A stretch of DNA of 64,000 nucleotides from Corynebacterium sp. ES2730-CONJ (GCF_024834055.1 NZ_JANUXZ010000001.1:372001-436000); one strand, 5' to 3'; shown: positions 39,275 to 48,239, counted from the first letter of the stretch. The notes: generated from the sequence alone by a model not told the origin. Program-made: numbers and translations.

Positions 39275-40054
39275 CTATCGCTCCTTTTGGTTAAGATCTG
39301 CGAACGCTGTACACAAATGCTCGTGACAGGGTTGACTTCCAATAATAAGACCGTGTGAATCTGCAGTCCATGGGTTGCCTACGAGGTCACTGACTATGGC
39401 ACCAGATGCTTGGGCGAGTACGACACCAGCTGCGTTATCCCATAGGTGCGGACTGAGACTGACTCCTGCCGCGAAAATACCAGCAGCCCCAAAAGCGAGA
39501 TCAACTCCGACCGAACCAATCAGGCGAGAGCTGTACCCGAAGTCGGCACACATATCTCTGACTGTTCGTGCGTAACTATCATCCGTTCGAGAAAGGGACG
39601 AGATACCAATATGGCTACGCACTTTGGGGCGGGGTTCTAGTGGGGGTTGCGCTCGGCCATTAATAAAAAGCGGGGAACCCTCGTAGGCACCGTATCTACG
39701 TGACATAAAAGGGATGCTACTGAAACCAATAACGGGTCGCCCATATGCCACGAGGCTCATGAGGATTGCGCAGGTGGGATTTCCGGCGGCGTAATTTGCG
39801 GTGCCATCGATTGGATCGACGATCCAGAAAACCTCGGTGTGTTGTCCCCCAAATTCTTCCCCGCTGACGGGAATTCCGGTAGCGGCGGAAAGTTCGGCGC
39901 TGATAATTCTTTCCAATTTTAGGTCTATGGCAGTGGCAAAATCACCACGAGACTTCTCAATTTCCGGCGCTGCTCCAAGGCCTGCAGTAAATAGAGGCTC
40001 GACGCTCTTCACCACGCCTTCGGCGCGGTCGTAAAGGCTTTCGAGGTTGATCAT
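39275..40054 (-). CDS. impA: Inositol-monophosphatase family enzyme (ImpA-like)
   Basis: 259 aa. The Mg2+-dependent phosphatase motifs are intact: SGEEFGG, WIVDPIDGTANYAAG and HLWDNAAGVVLAQASG. In C. glutamicum and relatives an IMPase-like gene (impA) sits between hisA and hisF; some family members act as histidinol-phosphate phosphatases. Here it overlaps the HisA-like ORF by four bases (ATGA) but hisF and hisI do not follow; the next gene is the TIGR02234-like membrane protein. Its retention suggests a role apart from histidine synthesis. Confidence 0.9.
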   Translation of the reverse strand: MINLESLYDRAEGVVKSVEPLFTAGLGAAPEIEKSRGDFATAIDLKLERIISAELSAATGIPVSGEEFGGQHTEVFWIVDPIDGTANYAAGNPTCAILMSLVAYGRPVIGFSSIPFMSRRYGAYEGSPLFINGRAQPPLEPRPKVRSHIGISSLSRTDDSYARTVRDMCADFGYSSRLIGSVGVDLAFGAAGIFAAGVSLSPHLWDNAAGVVLAQASGAIVSDLVGNPWTADSHGLIIGSQPCHEHLCTAFADLNQKER

Positions 40055-40611
40055 AAAGTATTTTTTCCCATGCGTGCACGCATAGTGCTGGGGATAATCG
40101 CGCCAGCAATGCCTTCTGACTCATATCGAATTAGTTCGCTTAGCATCGCGGACGAGTCAACGCTGCCTGCTATAGTTTTAGCGTTCGTCACAGCCGCGCT
40201 ATCGCGCATGAGATCGATGAACGATTCCTGTGATTCGCTCATGATAATGAGCCACTGCAATCCTCGAGCGTCGAGCTCTTCGAGGAGTTCCCAGAAATCT
40301 GCGTCGGCGGCAGTGCGCCATTCCCCACCGTGCATGTGCACGGTGATCTCGGCTGCCATGCGATCCAGAGAGGTATAAGGGTGAAGTTCCCTCAAACTGT
40401 TGACTGCAATAACTGGTATATAGCCCATCTGATCCGAGGTGCCACGGTATTCCGCAAAAACCCGAGAAATTAGGTGCTGGTAGGTTGCGAGCTCCTCTGG
40501 AATATCCGTGCCTCGCGGGATATAAATCTCGTTATCGACAGCTTCCTGGTTGAGCACTGCGCCTACGTCTGCTGGCGGAAGATCAAACCGTTGAATCAGG
40601 CTGAAAGTCAT
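40051..40611 (-). CDS. Degenerate HisA-like protein, shortened and lacking catalytic loops
   Basis: 186 aa versus about 245 for HisA (ProFAR isomerase). The start MTFSLIQRFDL parallels the corynebacterial MTFTLLPAVDV, and GGEWRTAADADFWELLEELD, LMRDSAAVTNAKTIAG and RYESEGIAGAIIPSTM align well with HisA of C. glutamicum as I remember it. Missing are about 60 residues of the barrel, the TDVSKDGT loop holding the second catalytic Asp (here MSESQES) and the SGGIST phosphate loop (here GSVDSS). The frame is open and keeps its ATGA overlap with impA. Enzymatic activity looks impossible; it is a pseudoenzyme or a decaying gene. Confidence 0.75.
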   Translation of the reverse strand: MTFSLIQRFDLPPADVGAVLNQEAVDNEIYIPRGTDIPEELATYQHLISRVFAEYRGTSDQMGYIPVIAVNSLRELHPYTSLDRMAAEITVHMHGGEWRTAADADFWELLEELDARGLQWLIIMSESQESFIDLMRDSAAVTNAKTIAGSVDSSAMLSELIRYESEGIAGAIIPSTMRARMGKNTL

Positions 40612-40638
40612 GTCATTGAGTGTAGCCGTAGTGCTAGC

Positions 40639-40836
40639 TTAAAAAAGCCCGTATGCCCATAGGCCGGCCGACACCAATGCCATAAGGGCCAGGATCGCCA
40701 GCGCAACCGCCACAATGCGTAGGCCCTGTCGATAAGCTGACCACGCTCCCCCGAGCATAAAACCGCCCGCCATAATAAGGACGTAGATGAGGACATAATT
40801 AGTTTCTGATTCTTGTGCGAGGGTAGTGATCAACAA
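40639..40836 (-). CDS. Small two-helix membrane protein
   Basis: 65 aa with two hydrophobic segments (NYVLIYVLIMAGGFMLGGAW and VAVALAILALMALVSAGLWA) separated by a short polar loop. Its start overlaps the MFS transporter stop by seven bases, implying coupling. Not recognised. Confidence 0.6.
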   Translation of the reverse strand: MLITTLAQESETNYVLIYVLIMAGGFMLGGAWSAYRQGLRIVAVALAILALMALVSAGLWAYGLF

Positions 40837-42026
40837 ATTCTTACCTTCTTCCGTCGGACTTGGTAGAGGCTCACTGCGCCAGCACCTAGAATAATTATCA
40901 CTGCGGCAATAAAGGCACCATGGTAGGCGAAAATACTTGCAGTATAACCCAGGATAAATGAACCCAAACCCGTCCCGCCATCGAAACTAATATTCCACAA
41001 GGCGGATACGGTGGACAGACGCGAGGGAGGGGTGCTCTGGAACATTTTTACCATGCTTTCGTTCTGCACAGCCCCATAGCCACACCCAAAAATAATGGCT
41101 GCAACCAAGAAAAATATGGGATCCCAATGCCCTAATATGGTCACGGCTACCAGCCCCAAGCCGCTGGCAGCAAGACCCAAGGCTGGCAGGATCAAATAAC
41201 CAGCACGACCCCGACTGTCAGCATAAAGACCAGCACCATAACGACTCAACATCTGAGCTCCGCCTAGTCCAGCTAGCATAAACGTGGACAGCGTCAACGA
41301 AGCCCCACTCCTATCCATAGCCGCAGGAAGGAGCGCAGAGAGCGCACCAAACCCCATGGCAGTCGCTGACATGGCAACGGCAGGTTCGAATACCTTCTGC
41401 AGCAGCCTAATATTATCGCTCCGAGTGGCCTTAAGATGAGGGCGCGGCACCGCCACAGATGGAATAAGCAGTCCCATCGCCGCAGCTGCAAGCGCCACTG
41501 CGGCGGCGAGAATATATACGCATCGGAAACTCAAAAGATCGGCTAAGTAGACGCCCGCAGGCAGCATTATTAATTGGGCAAATCCGATCCAAAATCCCAT
41601 GAGACCCATCGCTTTTCCCAAGGAGCGCGCGGGGACTAGGGCCGCTAAAACCGCGGCTTGAGCGACTGTGAGAGCGCCAAAGCCGATTCCTCGCACGGCA
41701 GAAATCACAAGCAGAAAAGTGGTCTCAACACTAAATATATAGCCCAGGGAGGGGATCCCTAACATGAGGGCAGAGAAGATGATGACTGCAGTAAAGCCCC
41801 ATCTCCTTAGGGCTGCAGGAGTCAGTATTTGCGCCCCGACAGTGGCTGCCATAAAGACTCCAGTCGTCGCACCGGCAAGACTCAAGCTGCCACCCGATTG
41901 GATCACGGCTAAAGGTATCAGCGGCAGAAGGAGAGAAAGATTTCCGAAGGCTCCCGCCACTGCTATCAAGATAGGGACGAATCCGGTGATGGAACAAAGC
42001 GAAGTCTTATTACTATCAACACTCAT
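40830..42026 (-). CDS. Major facilitator superfamily transporter
   Basis: 398 aa, about 12 hydrophobic segments; DHA-type efflux fold with a GRAGYLILPALGLAASGLG loop after helix 8 and SRYGAGLYADSRG, the motif-A-like cytoplasmic loop. An MFS gene lies between hisA and hisH in C. glutamicum, and this one holds the same position relative to the HisA-like ORF. Substrate unknown; it may be a drug or metabolite exporter. Confidence 0.88.
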   Translation of the reverse strand: MSVDSNKTSLCSITGFVPILIAVAGAFGNLSLLLPLIPLAVIQSGGSLSLAGATTGVFMAATVGAQILTPAALRRWGFTAVIIFSALMLGIPSLGYIFSVETTFLLVISAVRGIGFGALTVAQAAVLAALVPARSLGKAMGLMGFWIGFAQLIMLPAGVYLADLLSFRCVYILAAAVALAAAAMGLLIPSVAVPRPHLKATRSDNIRLLQKVFEPAVAMSATAMGFGALSALLPAAMDRSGASLTLSTFMLAGLGGAQMLSRYGAGLYADSRGRAGYLILPALGLAASGLGLVAVTILGHWDPIFFLVAAIIFGCGYGAVQNESMVKMFQSTPPSRLSTVSALWNISFDGGTGLGSFILGYTASIFAYHGAFIAAVIIILGAGAVSLYQVRRKKVRIC

Positions 42027-42112
42027 GCGGTTGCTAAAGCCAGCGTGGACTTTCTCGTCACTCCTTTACAGCTATCGACAATCCGCATCAAGGATAGTCC
42101 CCTTCTCTCCGC

Positions 42113-42673
42113 CTAAGCCACCTGAGATTCCGCAAAGAGCGCAGCGGGTGATGCGATCGGTTCCATCTGGGCATTGACTACCCAGCAATAGGTTGGTGCG
42201 TATTCGGCACTGAGTTCGTGAACGCACTCTAGATGGCGCGCACCTACTATATGGGTAATCCACCATTCTGCACTTCTATGGGGAAGAAATTTAGATTCCG
42301 GGGAGCTCAAGCGCAGACTAATGAGATAGGCGGGGGAAGCGCCAGGGGAATATAGCCGAATGTCCTCTCTCGCTTTCGCGCCTATCCGGTAACGGCGCAC
42401 CGCAACGATAGCTGTGGGGGCTGCTGGGTAGTCGCCAACGATTTTTCGGGGAGGTCGCCACGCCCCAGTGGCCCGAGCCAGAGATCTCGGATGCTTGATC
42501 ATGCTCCAAATAGACGATATATCGTTGTATAACTCATCGAGTGTCGTGGGGTGCATAACAATCGGACGGTGCTGACGGGGATCGGGAATTTTTTTCATAA
42601 CGCCCACTGTAGTGAGGGAAGTAGACACCCGTCCCAGTTTTTCGAAAACTTGTTCGATTAATCCTAGGTACAC
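42113..42673 (-). CDS. Hypothetical protein within the eroded histidine block
   Basis: 186 aa, soluble, no motif recognised. Distinctive stretches are RPIVMHPTTLDELYNDISSI, SAEWWITHIVGARHLECVHE and YCWVVNAQMEPIASPAALF. The start is ambiguous: GTG at 42673 overlaps the HisB-like gene by ten bases, ATG at 42598 (MKKIPDPRQ) is an alternative. In the histidine cluster order this is about where hisH would be, but I see no glutaminase motif, so it is not a HisH remnant. Confidence 0.6.
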   Translation of the reverse strand: MYLGLIEQVFEKLGRVSTSLTTVGVMKKIPDPRQHRPIVMHPTTLDELYNDISSIWSMIKHPRSLARATGAWRPPRKIVGDYPAAPTAIVAVRRYRIGAKAREDIRLYSPGASPAYLISLRLSSPESKFLPHRSAEWWITHIVGARHLECVHELSAEYAPTYCWVVNAQMEPIASPAALFAESQVA

Positions 42674-43212
42674 AGTTCCATCAGGAGCGACTGCAGCGCT
42701 GCCCCTGTCGCTTTAAATTCAGCCTGCGTAATCTCTCGCGGACTGCTCCCATAGCGGGCTATCACGTGCATATTCATCTGTGCCCCCGCAGCAAAAGCTT
42801 CGAAGAAGTATTCATTCATCATCGTGGCATAATGGTCATCAACAACAGCGGTTACCATCGGTTCGGGTTCCCCACTGACCACGCTCACTGGATCAGCAGG
42901 ATATTCCATCGCTACTTCCGCTAGCGCCCGGGAAGCGGCAACGACCGCATGCCCATAAGACCGAAAATCGCCCGCACGGCCGATTGCTGTGTGAATCGCT
43001 TGGCCCAGGGCTACTCCAGTCTCTTCGATGATGTTTTGGGGCTCCCCCAGCGGATCGGGCTCCACCAACACTTTAAGGCTGATTCGAGCGCTGTCTGCGA
43101 AAAGGAGTAATAGCTCATCGAAAAACTTAAGATGGGTGTGCACTTTAGATGTTCCACCGTCATGCAAGTCCACCGTAACTTTTACGGCCGCGTCACCGTG
43201 GTGGTTAATCAC
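42664..43212 (-). CDS. Degenerate HisB-like protein without metal-binding histidines
   Basis: 182 aa from the GTG after an upstream terminator; the frame is open further to 43362. The C-terminal half aligns with corynebacterial imidazoleglycerol-phosphate dehydratase as I remember it: VSGEPEPMVTAVVDDHYATM, NEYFFEAFAAGAQMNMHVIA, EITQAEFKATGAAL. The Mn-binding motifs are gone: the FFDHML helix reads FFDELL, DAHHTVED reads PQNIIEET, PMDEAL reads AASRAL, and the HHITEAEYKA histidines read REITQAEFKA. It cannot be an active dehydratase, yet no stop or frameshift interrupts it. Confidence 0.75.
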   Translation of the reverse strand: MINHHGDAAVKVTVDLHDGGTSKVHTHLKFFDELLLLFADSARISLKVLVEPDPLGEPQNIIEETGVALGQAIHTAIGRAGDFRSYGHAVVAASRALAEVAMEYPADPVSVVSGEPEPMVTAVVDDHYATMMNEYFFEAFAAGAQMNMHVIARYGSSPREITQAEFKATGAALQSLLMELCT

Positions 43213-43259
43213 CGCGTCTTGATGGGACAATCCCCTTCGCCTCCCACTAGCCAAAAATA

Positions 43260-43284
43260 CCCCCGTCGCAAAAATCGACGGGGG
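43260..43284 (-). terminator. Terminator after the Pro-rich lipoprotein gene
   Basis: Perfect 9-bp stem CCCCCGTCG / CGACGGGGG, loop CAAAAAT, followed on the minus strand by TATTTTTGG. It lies 14 bp after the lipoprotein stop and upstream of the HisB-like start, so it helps place that start at or below 43212. Confidence 0.9.
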
Positions 43285-43297
43285 CTGGACATATATT

Positions 43298-43954
43298 TTA
43301 GTCGCAGAAAACCCAGCGGCCATTCTCATTAACAAAGCGCTGGACACCGGTGTATGTTCCATCAGACCAGCTCGTGGTTACGTTGGCAGAAGCTGTGGTG
43401 CCATTAACCATGATGTCCGTAATGGCATCGACACGGGAGTTGGCATTAGCAAATTCTGGAACCTCGCTAAGCGGAACATCAGGTACGAGGTCAAATTGGT
43501 TGCCAGCTTCAGCATAAATGCGGTCACGCACATGTTGGCAGGAATTATTAGGAACGTAGGTCATAAAACTACGCAAAGTCTTTTGATCCTGGAGACCGCG
43601 GATCAGCCCCTCAATCTGAGCAGCCTGTTCAGGGGTCGCTGGGCCGCCATCAGAGACAGGCGCATGCTCGGCTACCGGGAAGGGAACCTCTGTCGGAACC
43701 GCTGGGTTTTGGGGATTAGCCGGAGGAGCTGGAGGTGCGGGAGGAAGCGGTGGCTGCTCTGGCTTCTTCTCAGCATCCTCAGGAGCAGCGCTTGGTTCAG
43801 CGCTCTCAACAGTTGTTGTAACCGGAGCCTTCGTAACGGTCGAGACTGCAACCGAGGTGGTGGGAGACTCCGCCTCGTCAGAACCACATGCTACTAAGAG
43901 CAGAGAACTCGCTGCTACGGTGGCCACTGCCGCCTTCTTATAAACGAAACTCAC
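43298..43954 (-). CDS. Secreted lipoprotein with Pro-rich linker and C-terminal NTF2-like-looking domain
   Basis: 218 aa. Lipoprotein signal peptide with lipobox LVAC (Cys at about 23), then a Thr/Val/Glu/Pro-rich linker containing LPPAPPAPPA, then a folded domain of about 100 residues (PATPEQAAQIEGLIRGLQDQ, SRVDAITDIMVNGTTASANV, GVQRFVNENGRWVFCD) whose final Trp-containing strand is typical of NTF2-like secreted domains. The frame reaches 44026, but AAGGAG lies before the GTG at 43954, which gives a proper signal peptide. Function unknown. Confidence 0.85.
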   Translation of the reverse strand: MSFVYKKAAVATVAASSLLLVACGSDEAESPTTSVAVSTVTKAPVTTTVESAEPSAAPEDAEKKPEQPPLPPAPPAPPANPQNPAVPTEVPFPVAEHAPVSDGGPATPEQAAQIEGLIRGLQDQKTLRSFMTYVPNNSCQHVRDRIYAEAGNQFDLVPDVPLSEVPEFANANSRVDAITDIMVNGTTASANVTTSWSDGTYTGVQRFVNENGRWVFCD

Positions 43955-44138
43955 GGTAATAAAACTCCTTATTAGGGTTGATCTCTTGTCTAAATACCCA
44001 CTATAACACTCATCAACTGAGATCAAGATCCTCCCAGTGTTTTATGAGAAAGTTCCCAGCCTTTGTCAAACCTCGCTCCCCACGACGCCTTTGTCGGTCG
44101 CGCATCATCGTTATGGCAGAGGTATTAAGATACTAGGC

Positions 44139-44654
44139 GTGGAGTTAAATAAGAGCGCGATCATTCAAGCCAGCATCGATATTCTCAGCAGCTATGGATT
44201 AGCGGATATGACCATGCGACGCGTAGCCACACACCTTGCTGTTGCACCTGGAGCCTTGTACTGGCATATCAAGAATAAACAAGCTCTGATCGACGCCACC
44301 GCTCGAACCCTTTTAACAGATTTTCTATCTTTAGACCATCACGATCTGCGCGAAGCAGCCCTCTTTTTGCGTACCACGATGCTAGGAATCACCGACGGCG
44401 CTGAGCTTGTTGGTACGGCGCTTATCAGCAATGATCTGCGTGCTGAGGTTGAAGGTATTTTCAGTAAGGCCACCACTGCTGACACACCACAGATCGCCGC
44501 CGCGACCCTAGTCCACTATGTCGTGGGCGCCAGCGTATTTGAGCAAAACCAGGCCCAACGCCTAGGGGCCTCATTTGATGCGGACAATGCCCGTGACCAG
44601 TTTTTAGCCGGCGTTGATATCATCTTAAATGGAATTCAAGCTCTTTCGGGCTAA
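44139..44654 (+). CDS. TetR-family transcriptional regulator
   Basis: About 172 aa from the GTG at 44139; the frame is open from 44037. N-terminal helix-turn-helix: IIQASIDILSSYGLADMTMR, RVATHLAVAPGALYWHIKNK, then a TetR_C-like ligand domain. The helix-turn-helix is of the type with GALYWHIKNKQAL, close to Tet-repressor-like regulators. It ends 11 bp before glgX and so is probably co-transcribed with it; whether it controls glgX or itself is unknown. Confidence 0.88.
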   Translation: MELNKSAIIQASIDILSSYGLADMTMRRVATHLAVAPGALYWHIKNKQALIDATARTLLTDFLSLDHHDLREAALFLRTTMLGITDGAELVGTALISNDLRAEVEGIFSKATTADTPQIAAATLVHYVVGASVFEQNQAQRLGASFDADNARDQFLAGVDIILNGIQALSG

Positions 44655-44665
44655 GATACTGGGCT

Positions 44666-46909
44666 ATGACTACAGAACCGATTGCGGAGGAGCACTCACC
44701 CTCCAGCGTTAACGATCAACCCACCCGCAAGGTCTGGCCGGGTGATCCTTTCCCACTCGGCTCCAAATACGACGGTGCTGGCACCAATTTTGCTATCTTT
44801 TCTCATGTTGCTGAAAAAGTTGAGCTGTGCCTCATCGATGCTGATAATAACGAGGAGCGCATTTCTCTTACTGAGGTAGACGCCCATATCTGGCATTGCT
44901 ATCTACCCAACGTACTTCCAGGTCAACGCTACGGGTTCCGTGTCCATGGCCCCTATAACCCCGCCGACGGCAAACGCTGCGATCCGTCGAAGCTGCTCGT
45001 GGACCCCTATGCTCGCGCCTTCGATGGCGAATTTGACGGTGATGCTTCCCTCTTCAGCTACGACATCACTCAGCCGGATAAACCAGAGGCACGCAACACC
45101 GAGGATTCCCTCGGGCATACCATGCTCTCTGTCGTCGTCAATCCCTTCTTCGACTGGGGCTCAGACCGCGCGCCCCAGGTTCCCTATCATGACACGGTGA
45201 TTTACGAGGCCCATGTCAAGGGAATGACTATGACCCACCCTGACGTTCCCGAAGAACTCCGCGGAACCTATGCTGGCCTAGCACACCCAGCCATTATTGA
45301 ATATCTCAAGGATCTTGGCATCACTGCCATTGAACTGCTCCCAGTACACCAGTTCTTACAGGATGACCGGTTGCGTGATCTGGGACTGCGCAACTACTGG
45401 GGCTATAACACCTTCGGCTTCTTTGCTCCGCACCTGGATTATGCAGCCGCTAAGACCCCAGGCGATGCCGTATCCGAGTTTAAGGGCATGGTTCGCGCCT
45501 TCCACGAAGCTGGTATCGAGGTGATTCTCGATGTTGTCTATAACCATACAGCCGAAGGAAATCATCTCGGCCCAACGATCGCCTTCCGAGGTATAGATAA
45601 TGAGGCTTACTACCGCCTGGTAGATGGCGACAAACGCCACTATATGGACTATACGGGAACCGGAAACTCCCTTAATGTTCGCGACCCTCACCCACTGCAG
45701 CTCATCATGGACTCACTGCGCTACTGGGTCACCGAAATGCACGTGGACGGTTTCCGCTTCGACCTCGCCTCCACCCTGGCGCGCGAGCTGCATGACGTGG
45801 ATAAGCTCGCTACTTTCTTCGATCTCGTACAGCAGGATCCAGTAGTCTCACGCGTTAAGCTCATTGCTGAACCGTGGGATGTGGGCGAGGGTGGTTATCA
45901 GGTAGGTAACTTCCCTGCCATCTGGGCCGAGTGGAACGGGAAATACCGCGACACCGTTCGGGACTTCTGGCGAGGCGAGCCCTCCACGCTGGGCGAGTTC
46001 GCATCCCGACTCACAGGTTCCTCGGATCTCTATGCACATAATGGGCGTCGGCCTACGGCCTCCATCAACTTCGTTACTGCCCACGACGGCTTTACCCTTA
46101 ATGACCTCGTCAGCTACAACGAAAAGCACAATGAGGATAATGGTGAGGGTAACCGCGATGGCGAGTCCCACAACCGCTCGTGGAACTGTGGCGCCGAGGG
46201 TCCCACAGATGATCCCGATATTAATCAACTGCGTGCTCAGCAGCGTCGCAACTTCCTCACCACGCTCTTACTCAGCCAAGGCACCCCCATGCTGGCTCAC
46301 GGTGACGAAATTGCGCGCACTCAGTCTGGCAATAATAACGTCTACTGCCAGGATAACGAGCTCGCGTGGATGGACTGGGACCAGGTGGCCGATAACCACG
46401 AGTTACTAGGTTTTACCAAGCGACTCATTCGTATCCGCGCCAACCACCCGGTTTTCAGACGCCGTAATTTCCTCGCGGGCGGACCACTAGGTGAGGACGC
46501 CCCCGATCGCGATATTGCGTGGATGGTTCCATCCGGCAAGCTCATGACCCAATCGGATTGGGAATTCGCTTTTGGCAAAGCTTTAATGGTCTATCTCAAT
46601 GGAGCATCTATTGCTGAGCCCGATCGTCGCGGGCACCCGATTATCGATGAATCCTTCCTCATGATCTTCAATGCCTATCATGACGTCATCGAATTTACCT
46701 TGCCACCAGAGAACTTCGGGTCTTCGTGGAAGCTCGTCGTAGACACTACGGAACCCACGGGGTACCCACTGGAGGGTAAGGTCATCGAATCCGGGGGTTC
46801 AATGACCGTTCAGGGTCGCTCCATTCTCATCTTCCGGCAGGTAGATCCGCCGGTCAATGCTAGTGTCCCTGGCGATGAGTATGCTGAGCGAGAAGAATAC
46901 GATAGCTAA
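44666..46909 (+). CDS. glgX: Glycogen debranching enzyme GlgX
   Basis: 747-aa GH13 isoamylase-type enzyme hydrolysing alpha-1,6 branches of phosphorylase limit dextrin. N-terminal CBM48 (PFPLGSKYDGAGTNFAIFSH), then catalytic-domain motifs DVVYNHTAEGN, DGFRFDLAS (nucleophile Asp), LIAEPWDVGEGGYQ (acid Glu) and FVTAHDGFTLNDL. Length is normal. Complements glgP for glycogen breakdown. Preceded by the TetR gene. Confidence 0.97.
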   Translation: MTTEPIAEEHSPSSVNDQPTRKVWPGDPFPLGSKYDGAGTNFAIFSHVAEKVELCLIDADNNEERISLTEVDAHIWHCYLPNVLPGQRYGFRVHGPYNPADGKRCDPSKLLVDPYARAFDGEFDGDASLFSYDITQPDKPEARNTEDSLGHTMLSVVVNPFFDWGSDRAPQVPYHDTVIYEAHVKGMTMTHPDVPEELRGTYAGLAHPAIIEYLKDLGITAIELLPVHQFLQDDRLRDLGLRNYWGYNTFGFFAPHLDYAAAKTPGDAVSEFKGMVRAFHEAGIEVILDVVYNHTAEGNHLGPTIAFRGIDNEAYYRLVDGDKRHYMDYTGTGNSLNVRDPHPLQLIMDSLRYWVTEMHVDGFRFDLASTLARELHDVDKLATFFDLVQQDPVVSRVKLIAEPWDVGEGGYQVGNFPAIWAEWNGKYRDTVRDFWRGEPSTLGEFASRLTGSSDLYAHNGRRPTASINFVTAHDGFTLNDLVSYNEKHNEDNGEGNRDGESHNRSWNCGAEGPTDDPDINQLRAQQRRNFLTTLLLSQGTPMLAHGDEIARTQSGNNNVYCQDNELAWMDWDQVADNHELLGFTKRLIRIRANHPVFRRRNFLAGGPLGEDAPDRDIAWMVPSGKLMTQSDWEFAFGKALMVYLNGASIAEPDRRGHPIIDESFLMIFNAYHDVIEFTLPPENFGSSWKLVVDTTEPTGYPLEGKVIESGGSMTVQGRSILIFRQVDPPVNASVPGDEYAEREEYDS

Positions 46910-46918
46910 TACAAAAAG

Positions 46919-46950
46919 GGGCGGTGCCTATCTGGAGTAGCGCACCGCCC
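46919..46950 (+). terminator. Hairpin after glgX
   Basis: Perfect 9-bp stem GGGCGGTGC / GCACCGCCC with a 14-base loop, ten bases after the glgX stop. No T-tract follows, so termination may be partial with read-through into the exonuclease gene 30 bp further on. Confidence 0.6.
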
Positions 46951-46979
46951 GCTGGGTTCATCAAGACACGAGGCTTTCT

Positions 46980-48239
46980 ATGACTATTTCCATCCATGGC
47001 GGCGAAGTCACCATTACCGCGCAGGAGATCACCATTCACCCCACTCTCCTGACCGCCTCACTTGATGCCCATCCCCTCACCCTTCCGCTCGGACCAGCGC
47101 GGGTTACCCGCACCCCCAGCTCGATCCTGGGAGGTGTCGTCCAGATTGGAGATGACCCCGAGCACACGGTCACTTTTCCCCCAAATTCGGACCATCAGAT
47201 CGAGTTATTCTTCCAAGCTCTAGAGGCTGCTAAGAAGGGAGAACTGGCCGCTATAGCCAATCTGGATTTCTGTGGCATCGATGTGGAAACAGCCAATAGT
47301 GACTGGGGGTCGATCTGCCAGGTTGGTTTAGCCCGGGTGCGAGACGGCCTGGTGGTCGAAACTAAGTCCTGGTTGTGCCAGCCTGCAATCGCAGGTTTCG
47401 ACGAATTCAATAAAGAATTCCACGGCATTACTGAGAAAACCGTTGCTACCGCCCCACCGTTTGCAGAGATCCTTCCCGAGGTGATTGCGTGGGTCGCTGA
47501 CGACGACGTAGTGGCGCATAATGCTCAATTTGATATGACAGCCTTCTTCCGCGCCGCAGCCGCAGCACAGGTTGATCCCCCGCAGTGGAATTTCGCGTGC
47601 TCGCTCGCCGCGGCCCGGTCCTGTCACCTGCCTATAGCTTCGCATAAACTTAATGTCGTCGCAGATCATCTCAACGTTGATCTTGAACACCACCATGATG
47701 CTCTCTGCGATGCCAAGGCTTGCGCAGAAATCTTCGCTGCTCTTACCCGCCTGAAGCGGACCAGTGGGAGCCTTGAGGAGGTTTTTATGACATTTGGTTT
47801 CGAACGCGGTTCGCTCAACAGCAATAGGGTTTACCCAGTGCTGCGCGCCTCTCTCGCCAGTGCACCGGTGCCAAAGGAAAGCACGCCTAGGAAATCGCAG
47901 CCGTGGGCTAAGGTTGCCACACCGGAGAAGGTCCCGGATACTAATACCGAGGCTGATCCCCGCAATCCTCTTTATGGGCACGTAGTGACCCTCACCGGTG
48001 ATTTCGATCCCTTCGATAAAGGTCTCTTGTGGCAAAAAATTGCAGCTGCAGGTGCTACGGTGGCCAAGAATGTGACCAAGAAAACCACTCTATTAGTGAT
48101 CGGGCCGTGGAACTGCATTACCACCAAGCAAAAACGTGCAGAAGATCTGAACGACAAGGGTCAGGCCATAGCTTTCTGGACAGCTCAAGAACTTTTTGAC
48201 GTTCTTGGCCTAGACGCCAATCTCAATCCTCCTTTCTAA
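46980..48239 (+). CDS. DEDD exonuclease (DNA polymerase III epsilon-like) with C-terminal BRCT domain
   Basis: 419 aa. The central domain carries DEDDh motifs: LDFCGIDVETANSDWG (ExoI, Asp/Glu near 100), VVAHNAQFDMTAFF (ExoII) and HHHDALCDAKACAEIF (ExoIII with the His). The C-terminal 90 residues form a BRCT domain (YGHVVTLTGDFDPFDKGLLW, AAAGATVAKNVTKKTTLLVI, KRAEDLNDKGQAI). The first 85 residues look like a PH-like beta domain. A DNA-repair or proofreading-related 3'-5' exonuclease; not the replicative epsilon for certain. Confidence 0.9.
   Translation: MTISIHGGEVTITAQEITIHPTLLTASLDAHPLTLPLGPARVTRTPSSILGGVVQIGDDPEHTVTFPPNSDHQIELFFQALEAAKKGELAAIANLDFCGIDVETANSDWGSICQVGLARVRDGLVVETKSWLCQPAIAGFDEFNKEFHGITEKTVATAPPFAEILPEVIAWVADDDVVAHNAQFDMTAFFRAAAAAQVDPPQWNFACSLAAARSCHLPIASHKLNVVADHLNVDLEHHHDALCDAKACAEIFAALTRLKRTSGSLEEVFMTFGFERGSLNSNRVYPVLRASLASAPVPKESTPRKSQPWAKVATPEKVPDTNTEADPRNPLYGHVVTLTGDFDPFDKGLLWQKIAAAGATVAKNVTKKTTLLVIGPWNCITTKQKRAEDLNDKGQAIAFWTAQELFDVLGLDANLNPPF

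Noticed and set aside
43213..43362. Upstream extension of the HisB-like frame
   Set aside because: Crosses a good terminator and overlaps the preceding lipoprotein gene.
47328..48035. 235-aa minus-strand frame opposite the exonuclease-BRCT gene
   Set aside because: Shadow of a well-supported coding region.
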